Source of the DNA: Triparma columacea
Lineage: Eukaryota > Sar > Bolidophyceae > Parmales > Triparmaceae
NCBI GenBank assembly: GCA_030267965.1
Contig: BRYA01000612.1
Location: 9,666 to 25,247 of the forward strand
Length of the DNA stretch: 15,582 bases
Reading direction: 5' to 3'
Within the stretch, counting starts at the first letter, position 1, and each line of letters begins with the position of its first letter. A program made the translations under genes and the position numbers. Shown piece after piece: positions 1-7,072 of the stretch. The notes below the pieces were generated by a model that saw nothing but the letters and a program-made list of their open reading frames with translations, did no database searches and had not been told where the DNA came from.

Positions 1-466
1 GCAAAACGTTAAAAACCTTATTCCCCCTCCTGACCCCCCCCATTCTCCCGCCCTCTCCCCCTACTTTTTCTTGGAAGCTGATTTCTTTTTGGTTCCCTTC
101 TCCTTCTTTGCCGCTGCTTTCTTCCCCTTTTTCTTGAAAGCCTCCATGATTTTCTTGGCGTCTTCGTCTTCGCTATCATCCTCCTCCTCCCCCCACCCCC
201 CATCCTCGTCCACAACGTCCAGCTCAAGATTTCACTGCAAAACGTTAAAAACCTTATTCCCCCTCCTGACCCCCCCCCATTCTCCCCCCCCTCTCCGCCT
301 ACTTTTTCTTGGAGGCTGGTTTCTTTTTGGTTCCCTTCTCCTTCTTTGCCGCTGCTTTCTTCCCCTTTTTCTTGAAAGCCTCCATGATTTTCTTGGCGTC
401 TTCATCATCGCTATCATCCTCCTCCTCCTCCCCCCCCCCCCCATCCTCGTCCACAACGCCCAGCTC
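1..466. repeat. Direct duplication of the RFC1 3' end (copy 1: 1-225; copy 2: 237-466)
   Basis: Two nearly identical copies, each about 225-230 bases, are separated by 11 unrelated bases (226-236). Each carries, on the minus strand, a 3' untranslated stretch with G-runs and an AATAAG-like element, a TAG stop, and the codons for the acidic and lysine-rich tail of RFC1. Copy 2 is the real end of the RFC1 reading frame (stop at 299-301). Copy 1 keeps the same frame to its own TAG (61-63) but has no upstream exon. Differences are a few substitutions and homopolymer length changes, so the duplication is recent or is an assembly artefact. The window begins exactly at the repeat-unit motif GCAAAACGTT, so further copies to the left are possible. 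Confidence 0.9.
61..225 (-). pseudogene. Orphan copy of the RFC1 C-terminal tail
   Basis: Read on the minus strand, this fragment encodes an open tail of about 54 residues, beginning with an ELDVVDEDGG-like segment and ending in a Lys/Ala-rich stretch and TAG. It parallels the end of intact RFC1, with Gly to Asp and Pro to Ser changes. It has no start codon. The acceptor-like TTTTGCAG just upstream, on plus-strand bases 235-246, would put an in-frame TGA directly after the junction. It is therefore most simply a duplicated, non-functional gene end lying downstream of RFC1. Confidence 0.7.
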
Positions 467-3400
467 CTTGCTCTCCGTATTCTCCTTCTTCACCTTCTTC
501 TTCTTGCCCCCCACCCCCTGCTCGGCCACCAGGGCCTGGCTCTTGTGGGCCACGCTGTTGTAAGCCCTGGTGAAGGCGGACTTTACCTTGGAGTCGAGGT
601 TGGAGAACTTGTCAGAGTCCTTCTTGGTCATGTTGAACTCGTCCAGGGTCTCGAAGATGTCCTCCCTGGAAAGCCCGTATGAGTCCATGATCGAGATCAC
701 TTCCTCGGACTTGGCCCCTTCGGAGGACTTCATAAGGGAAAGAATCTTGGACCTAAACCCTGGAATGTACGAGGATCGTATCTCGTCGAGGGAGACCCCC
801 ACAGCCTTGTTGAGGTGGTGCTGGAACTCAGAAAGCAGCCTCGTGTGTTTCCCCCTGCTGCTGTTCTTCCCCAGCCACCCCGGGAACTCCGGGAATCCCG
901 GTAGGAACCCCCCGTTCTCCCCCCCCGCGATGCTCCCGGTTTGGACGACGAGGGCGGCGGTGCTCGTCAGGAGCTCCCAGTGCTGATCGCCTCCCCTTAT
1001 CATGTTCTCCATCAGGCCGTAGTCGCTCATGACACCGGTGGCGTCGGCGAGCCTGTTGAGCACGCCCTAAGGGTGGGGGTAGGGGGTGGGGGGGGGAGAT
1101 TTCGTCAGCTGTAGGAAGAGCACAAAGAGCAATGTGACGACAACCCAATACGCCATCATTCCCACCACCAACTCACCTGCTTATCCTTGGTAGTCTTGGT
1201 GTTCTTGTACTCCTGCCCCAGCACCTTGGGGTAGTTCTGGTGGACGAGCAATCCCATCATGCCGTAGTCGGTGAAGAAGGCGTTGTTGCGCTTCAAGAAA
1301 TGCTTCTTCTGGTCGTCTACGCTCTTGCCCTTCATCCCACGTCGTCCCTCCATGATCATCTTCCCCGCGTCGAACATGGAGACGCGGAGCATCTCGTCCT
1401 TCCCGATCTCTCCGGCCCGGTCCTTGAACTCCATGTACCTTAGCGAGACCCTCTTGCCGTCGTTGCCCTTGGCCTTGCCTTTGGTAGCCCACATCTGGAG
1501 GGCGTTGAGCACCTGCCTGATGTCGTTACCGCAGCTCTCGGCGAGTGCCTCCGCGGCGTTCTGCAATTTTGCGGGTAAGGATGTGGTGCGTTAGGGTAGC
1601 TGGATGGGAGTTAAGGAGACGGACGATTTCTCACCTGCTCGATGTCCATGTTCTCGTTGTTTCCAATCTCAACGGCCCGGCGGGCAATCACGGACTTAAT
1701 GGGGCGGGAGAACTTGAGATCAAGACAGTGGTTGGCTGCGGGGGAGGGAAAAGGTGGTTAGCAATAAGAAGAAGCGCCATCTTCCATCCCTGTGGCGCCC
1801 TCCATCCCTCTGCTTCTCGCGTTGTCTCTCTCACCTAGGGACCTGACCTTCTGACTGGACCTGTCGTTACAGATGCAAACGATGGGTATCTTACTCGTCT
1901 TGATAAGCTTGATGAGTTCTGCCATCCCTGCGCGGTCGCCTGCCCCCATGCCGTCGACCTCGTCCATGATTAGCAGGCGCTTCTTTTTATCTTTCTTTCC
2001 ACCAAAGCTGAGAGATGAGCGGAGGAGGAGAGAAAGCGAAGGGCCGAATAGGTTAGCTGTAGGAGGAGCGGGTCGGACGGCGAACAGGAAACTACACAAC
2101 CTTCAAGCCTCACCTGAGAACCTGAGAACCAAGAATGTCGCCCATGGAAGCCTCAAGGGCCTTCTTTCCGCGAGCATCTGACGCGTTCTGCGATGAGAAG
2201 GGGTGTGGAGGGAAGCGTGGGCGGCCGAAGGGTGTTAGTACCCAGCGAGCGCGATCTCGCCTCCGCTTCCCTCAACCTGGGTTCCTTGCTAAACCCCCGA
2301 CACTCACCTTCTCAATAACCTGTCGATTGCAAGCCTCAGCTACAAGAGTTGCTGTTGTCGTCTTCCCTATCCCCGGCGGTCCCGATAGCAGCGCCGCGCG
2401 CTTAGCGTTCTTGCCAGGCTTGGATGTACTTGAGTTCCAGATAGACTCCCAGTTGTTGATCCAGTTGGTTAGATTCTTAACCGCACCCCCGTTACCCATT
2501 ATGTGGGAGAGGTGAGACGGTGCGTACTTGTCCGCCCACAGAGCGCTGCTATCGTCTATCTTAGCTCTCCCTCCACCTGGGGGTGGGCCGCTGTTGGGTT
2601 TTGCGGTCGTGGTAAAGGAGGAGGAGGAATTAGACGGCTTTGCCGACTGGGCGTAGGGGTTGCTTGGGGCGGCAGAAGCAGCTTTTGCGTAGGGGTTGGA
2701 TACGGAGGCGGAGGTGGACGCGGCCTTGGCGTAGGGGTTTGAGGGGGCGGGGGTGGGGGCCTTGGAGGCGTAAGGGTTGGAGGGGGGTGCCTTGGTGGCG
2801 TAGGGGTTGCCCACGGCGGGGGCTGGGGTTGGGGCTGGAGGTGGGACTTGGGGAGGGGCGGGAGAGGAGTCGCCGTGCTTGCTCTGGTGGAGCGCCTTCA
2901 CCAAACCGAAGAGCTCGTACTCGCTCTCTAGCAGGGTGGTCTTCTCGGGCTGGGCGACGGCTTTCTTGTACTTGCTTCCCTCAGTCGTTGCGCGGCCGTC
3001 CTCGAGCTGCTCGCCCATTAGCAGGTAGGTCGTCTTACCGGAAACGCCGCCGGTCACACGACCGCCGTGCATTTTTACGTAATCCTCAGCCTCGTCCCTG
3101 GACGGCGAGCGAAGCGGCGAGCGAAGCGAGCCGTGGGGGGGGATTGGGGGTCGGTCAGCTAGTTCGTAGATAAACGACTCCAACAAGCATACGCGGGCGG
3201 ACTTGTGATAAACCCCCTAAGCACAGCTTCCGCTTCTCCCCTTCCCCTCACCTTGTCATGCTTGCTAGTTCTCCGGTTACGACAATAGTTATACCTTCGA
3301 GTGAATCTGGGGAGCCCTCGAAACGATCGAATATAGGGGCGTCGGGCTTTATTGGCTTGACGGGCTGCTTCTTAGGGGTGGCCTTCTTCTTAGGTGTGGA

Positions 3401-4169
3401 CTTCTTGGCGGGGGTGGACGTCTTGGCGGGGGTGGTGGATTTCTTCTTTGGGGAGATGGTGGATGTCTTGGCCTTCTTCTTTAAGGGGGACGGGGGGGGA
3501 GTGGTTCCAGTCAAGTCGACGGATTCGGCGGAGGAGGAGGTTTTGACATCTTCTAGAGTGTACATGGGCTTGAAGTCAGAGTCTGAATCGGAGTCCTTAA
3601 GGGAGGGAGGGGGGAGGGAGAAGGAGGAGGGAGGGGGTTAGGGTGAAGCTGCTCAAGCGCACGTGCAGCGCGCGCGCACATTTGACGATCCAATTGAAAC
3701 AACACAGCCCTGCCCCCTCCCCCCCCCCAACCCTGCTAACTCTTCTCTACCTCCTCCCACCCCCATCCCTTCTCACCTCCAAGTTAATAGTCTTTCTCTT
3801 CCCAGCGACTTTAGCGACTTTAGCGACTTTAGCGAAGTCATCATCTGTATCTGAGGAGTCAACATTCATAGGATCATCCTTCCCCCCTCGTGCCTTAGGA
3901 GCAGGAGGAGTTGATTTTGTTGAGCTTACTATGTTTGATGAGGAGGACTGAGATGACGTCTTGTTGTTGGGATCGTGTTTAAACTTAAGAGGACTTGTAT
4001 GAGCTGTTGGATCCTTCTTCTTGTTTGTGGGTGACTTTGTAGAGACGTTGGAGGGAGAGGGGGAGGAGGATTTTAAGGATGAGACGGCTTTAGAGGGGTT
4101 TGACGTTGATGAGGGGGAAGATGAGGCATCGGATGAAGACTTTTTGGGCTTGAAAAACGCACTAATCAT
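299..4169 (-). CDS. RFC1: Replication factor C subunit 1 (clamp-loader large subunit), 8 exons
   Basis: RFC1 is the large AAA+ subunit of the nuclear clamp loader, which opens PCNA and loads it at primer-template junctions. Exons in transcript order: 4169-3777, 3595-3252, 3097-2308, 2187-2114, 2007-1835, 1735-1635, 1560-1177, 1066-299. All introns are GT-AG and the frame is continuous for about 1008 residues. Residues 2-6 (ISAFF) form the short N-terminal PIP-like box seen in yeast and human RFC1, which fixes the start at 4169. Residues 222-312 form the BRCT domain. Residues 485-492 are Walker A (GPPGIGKT), 549-552 are the Walker B Asp-Glu box (DEVD), and N581 is sensor 1. The RFC1-specific C-terminal domain covers about 640-930. 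The tail is acidic, then lysine-rich. Oddities are five NPYA repeats between the BRCT and AAA+ domains and the duplicated tail. Length fits the family. Confidence 0.95.
2649..2815 (-). repeat. Degenerate NPYA-type peptide repeat in the RFC1 linker
   Basis: Within the third RFC1 exon, the minus strand encodes five spaced copies of N-P-Y-A followed by Lys, Ser, Thr or Gln and small residues. They appear on the plus strand as recurrent GCGTAGGGGTT or GCGTAAGGGTT near 2650, 2686, 2728, 2768 and 2799. They lie in a Pro/Ala/Ser-rich linker between the BRCT domain and the AAA+ module. Spacing varies from about 30 to 42 bases, so this is a decayed coding minisatellite. I do not recognise it from RFC1 of model organisms. 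Confidence 0.85.
3098..3251 (-). other. Intron splitting the RFC1 BRCT domain, with a short tandem repeat
   Basis: The donor on the minus strand is CAAG|GTGAGG (exon starts at 3252) and the acceptor is GTCCAG|GGACG (exon ends at 3097). The join restores an Arg codon within the BRCT domain (…SMT-R-DEAEDY…), which supports the splice. The acceptor-proximal part holds a repeated GGCGAGCGAAGC unit (about 3103-3133, two copies plus a partial). This part is also open in the downstream reading frame, so a retained-intron product would start off as a Arg-Ser-Pro-rich stretch. Confidence 0.85.
3804..3836 (-). repeat. Nine-base coding microsatellite in RFC1
   Basis: The plus strand shows CGACTTTAG repeated three times in a row. 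On the minus strand this encodes a repeated Ala-Lys-Val triplet just before a basic GKRK segment, a likely nuclear-localisation patch. The unit is a multiple of three, so length changes would keep the frame. Confidence 0.85.
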
Positions 4170-4264
4170 CCCTATCAATGTATAAGGGATTTTAAGGAGA
4201 AGAAGAAGAGGAAAAAGGAAAAACCTGGGAGCGGACCAAAGCACATCCATATATATCAAATATA
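4170..4264. promoter_or_regulatory. Short divergent promoter region between RFC1 and the methyltransferase gene
   Basis: Only 95 bases separate the two start codons, which face away from each other. Both 5' untranslated regions and any shared promoter must fit here or extend into the coding ends. The sequence holds a purine-rich block (GAAGAAGAAGAGG, about 4199-4211) and an AT-rich element (CATATATATC, about 4249-4258) immediately before the plus-strand ATG. No defined transcription-factor site can be named with confidence. Promoter function is inferred from geometry. Confidence 0.6.
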
Positions 4265-6087
4265 ATGAAAAATAGCTTCATTCTTTCATCAATCTTAGGA
4301 TGTAGCGTTGGTGTGTTAATTGGAATGTATGTTAAAGCCAAAAGTATCGGAAAATTTACACGAGGAAAGGAGAAGAAGAACCCCAGCGATGAGGGGTCGG
4401 GGGGACAAGTGGGAAAAGGACAAGTGGGAGGCCAAGAAGTAGGGAAGAAATCCGCTGGTTCTAGCAGCACAGTCAATACCGCAAATACGGAATGTACCCA
4501 AAAAGTCCATCCCCTCTCAACTTCAGGAGCACTCTATGATCCAGCCTTCCTAAAAGTAGCCTCCCCACTCTACGATATGCACATGGGTTGTGAGAACATG
4601 GGTCCTATGCTCTACTCCCTAATCCGTTTCCTCAAACCCAAGAGGGTTCTAGAGATCGGGGCGGGGTATACGAGCTTGTTTTTACTACAGGCTTTGGTGG
4701 ATAATGGGAAGGAGGAAGAAAGAATGAGGAGAATGAAAGAGGGGGAGGGGTGTGTATGTGAGGGGGTGGAATGGAGGTAAGAGGCTAGGAATGGGGGGGG
4801 GGGGGGAGGAGTAAAGGCGTAAATTCTAACCCATCATCAATTACAGCGTGGAGGGATATTTAGAAGGCAGGGGTCGGGATGGTAAGGGTTCGATTCTCCA
4901 CATTGTCGACAACATGGAGCACTCCGCGACCACCGCACACCTGGTAATGGACGCAGCCAAGGAGCTCGGTATCGACGAGTACCTCAACGTTGTGGTAGCG
5001 GACTGCTACGAGCTCAACCCGGAGGTTGCGTTCGGGGAGGAGGAACTGGACTTTGTTTGGCTTGATGGGATATCCACGGACGAGAGGTTCGAGGGACTTT
5101 ATAAGGAATATTGGAAGAACCTTAAGTGCGGAGGGCACGCAGGTGAGAAGGGGGGGGGGACAGGGGGTGAAAGGGGGTAGGGAGGGGAGGGGGGACAAGA
5201 GTTGAATCCTAAACAAATCGCTAAACCCCCTTCCTACACTCTACTCCCCGGCCTTCCCCACTCATTCATCCTAGCTGTGCACTCCACGCTTACCAACACC
5301 ACGAGTAAAGGTGAGATATGCATCCTTAGTATTACACAAAAGACAATTATTGTAAGCTTCGCCAATCCCTAACCTATTTTTGCTCGCCTCTTCGCAGCTT
5401 GGCTGAGCAAGATCCACGCGGAAAGGAGCGCGGAGGCTTCAAAGGTCGCTGTCGACTTCCACGTCAAGATCTACGACTCAGAAATGACAGGTTAGTCACG
5501 AAATAGAGCAGCGTTGCAGAGGACAGGGCGCACGCGCGCTGCTGCTATTGTCAATACAGGCTCCTTTCTCTCACCACCGCAATTATCCCGCCTTCTCGTT
5601 TCTTCGCTCACTTTTAGACTTAGAAACCCTCGCACAAATCATCCTAAGCTCCACCAAAGTTGATGTCGAGGGAAGGGGGGACGTAGAGTTCACCGGAAAG
5701 TTCAGGCTTGACTCGATCGGGTACGGCATAAAGAAACTCGTCCTCTTTGCTACGGCGGAGAGCATGGAAGCGGGGGAAGCCACCGCGGAACTCATTGCTG
5801 ACATTTGGGAGGAAGAGATACAGAGCGTAGACGTAGAGGAGGGGGGGCAGGGGCGGATGGAAGGATGGGGGGCATTCAAAGAGATTGGGTTCCTAGAGTA
5901 AGTTTTTCGAGAGAGGTGGAGTTCATGGAAGGGGGGGATACAGGGAACGAAAGCTTGCCGCACCAGAGGCGACTAACACCCCCGCTCCTCACTGTCGCGC
6001 AGACCACATAAGACGAGACAAAACAGCTTTACCATCATGCAAAAGAGAGAAGGCTATGTCGAGGAGACATACTCCTGGTCGCCGTGA
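4265..6087 (+). CDS. Membrane-anchored class I SAM methyltransferase with a nested eEF1B GNE domain, 6 exons
   Basis: Exons 4265-4776, 4847-5142, 5275-5310, 5398-5490, 5618-5897 and 6003-6087 join in frame to about 433 residues and a TGA stop. Residues 4-22 are hydrophobic, giving a signal anchor, followed by a basic then low-complexity linker. The methyltransferase begins near residue 98. Motif I is LEIGAG (129-134), the acidic residue after motif I is probably D192 (HIVDN), motif IV is DFVWLDG (239-245), and HSTLTN (272-277) precedes a Trp-Leu helix. The last methyltransferase segment, LEPHKTRQNS (405-414), closes the fold. Between these parts, residues 297-387 match the C-terminal exchange domain of eEF1B beta/delta. 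The substrate is unknown. Because GNE domains bind eEF1A, eEF1A or a partner is a reasonable guess. Splice junctions are strong, with CTAAC-type branch sites in three introns. Confidence 0.85.
4777..4846 (+). other. Intron 1 of the methyltransferase gene, with a G homopolymer
   Basis: The donor ATGGAG|GTAAGA and acceptor AATTACAG|CGTGG restore a Ser codon. A run of more than ten G residues lies about 20 bases after the donor, and TTCTAAC about 20 bases before the acceptor is the probable branch site. G-runs near the donor recur in other introns of this window. Confidence 0.85.
5440..5840 (+). other. eEF1B-type guanine-nucleotide-exchange (GNE) domain inserted in the methyltransferase
   Basis: The insert runs from the later part of exon 4 through most of exon 5 (about residues 297-387). 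It follows the order of the GNE domain of eEF1B beta/delta: a beta strand with VKIYDSE then TDLETL, matching the family's VKPWDDETD region; then GYGIKKL (347-353); then QSVDV (381-385). The spacing between the last two motifs is 27 residues, the same as in the animal protein as I remember it. Y348 sits where the family's aromatic contact with the eEF1A G-domain lies. The family's C-terminal catalytic lysine has no certain counterpart; K400, beyond an insert and in sequence shared with the methyltransferase, is a candidate. Exchange activity therefore cannot be assumed. Confidence 0.78.
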
Positions 6088-6195
6088 CTAATAAACGCAA
6101 TAACGAAGTACATCCTTATCTAAAATAAATGTATATTCTTCTCTATTTGCACGCTTTGAGCGATTCTTTACACTAACGAGGGCGGAACATTTCTG
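6088..6195 (+). terminator. 3' untranslated region of the methyltransferase gene, with two poly(A) signals
   Basis: Canonical AATAAA hexamers lie at 6090-6095, just after the stop codon, and at 6124-6129, with T-rich and GT-rich sequence after the second. The second is the more plausible cleavage signal by distance. Signal recognition is from sequence; use is inferred. Confidence 0.6.
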
Positions 6196-6283
6196 TGTTT
6201 TCGTAGGAGATAGTAGCGTAAACCTGGCTATCTTTAGACCGAATTTCCATACCAGGTTTACGCTACTATCTCCTACGAAAACA
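6196..6283. repeat. Perfect 32-base inverted repeat (hairpin or palindrome)
   Basis: The left arm 6196-6227 (TGTTTTCGTAGGAGATAGTA…) is the exact reverse complement of the right arm 6252-6283, with a 24-base spacer. As RNA it would form a 32-bp stem without mismatches. The flanks TTCTG (left) and TTCTT (right) are weak support for a 4-base target-site duplication. Candidate identities are a miniature inverted-repeat element, a small-RNA hairpin, or a structural 3' element of the methyltransferase transcript about 110 bases upstream. Perfect arms imply recent origin or active maintenance. Confidence 0.92.
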
Positions 6284-6660
6284 TTCTTTCAATTCTGTTT
6301 TGTTCGCAACATATTTCAAAAGTCTTCTAAATTCTTTATCGTTTGTATGAAATCTTTCAATTCGTATCAAAAATAATCAAAGGATTTTAACATTCACAAA
6401 AAATCATATTAAGAAATATTTTACACCTGAGAAATTTCAAATATTTATTTAGGTACTGATAACATACAATAATGTTCAAAAAAGCATATTTTTGAGATAA
6501 TTGCATATATCAAGTTACACTTGAGACATTAATAAAATTATATTCTTGAGATATAAAAACAAGTTTTATATTATCATATATACTAAATTAGTTTATGATA
6601 TTGATTGTTAATAGCAATATATATTTTGTAGGTATAAAATAGACAATTCAATTTTGCCGA
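6284..6660. other. AT-rich intergenic island without a gene
   Basis: By hand count, 6301-6660 is about 21% GC, far below the coding regions on either side. It contains no credible open frame. Short recurrent TTGAGATA/TTGAGACA words and A/T runs are present, but there is no clear tandem array. The change in composition is abrupt at the right arm of the inverted repeat and fades toward 6670. Function is unknown. Confidence 0.8.
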
Positions 6661-7072
6661 TTTTCGATTTGCGCAACATTGTGGACCGGTTCCCCGATAA
6701 AATTCAATTCTATATTTGTGAGTGAGTAGTGGGGACGGACGAGGCGAGAGGGCCAGCCTTGAGTTAAGTTATCTTCTAAAGTTATGTCAAAACTGCGTTA
6801 AGTGGAGTGGGAGTTGTGTAACCAAAGGAATATTGTCACGGCTGTTATAGCTCGGCTGGTCCCAATTTTTAGTGTGTTCACGGATTTTTTTGGTCCTCGG
6901 TTATTATTTTGAGCTTTGTCATTTACGGGAGACGACATCTGCAAGGATTTATGACGAACCTAATCATTGGAAGATTCACTTGCCCCCTCACCTTGCGATA
7001 TCCTCACACTATTATCCCCATCCCACCCCCAGATTGAGCTTTACGCAGGATTAAAAAACAGAGTGGTAGACG
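6661..7072 (+). promoter_or_regulatory. Upstream region of the START-like membrane-protein gene
   Basis: Composition returns to normal here. No convincing gene, tRNA or other RNA was found. The stretch ends a few bases before the ATG at 7073 and presumably carries the promoter and 5' leader of the long plus-strand gene. No specific promoter element could be assigned. Further upstream non-coding exons cannot be excluded. Confidence 0.4.

Noticed and set aside
71..682. Plus-strand open frame of 203 codons at the left end
   Set aside because: It is antisense to the RFC1 tail and its duplicate. The Ser/Phe/Leu-rich product comes from reading lysine- and glutamate-rich codons backwards.
2308..3186. 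Separate gene starting at the Met codon at 3186 on the minus strand
   Set aside because: The start lies inside an intron. Splicing 3252 to 3097 restores a continuous BRCT domain.
4170..4259. Upstream in-frame Met codons that would extend RFC1 by 30 residues
   Set aside because: The extension is hydrophobic and out of place on a nuclear clamp loader. The ISAFF motif directly after the Met at 4169 matches the family's N-terminal PCNA-binding box.
6872..7054. 60-codon plus-strand frame before the START-like gene
   Set aside because: Low-complexity product, no splice or domain support, and no similarity that I recognise.
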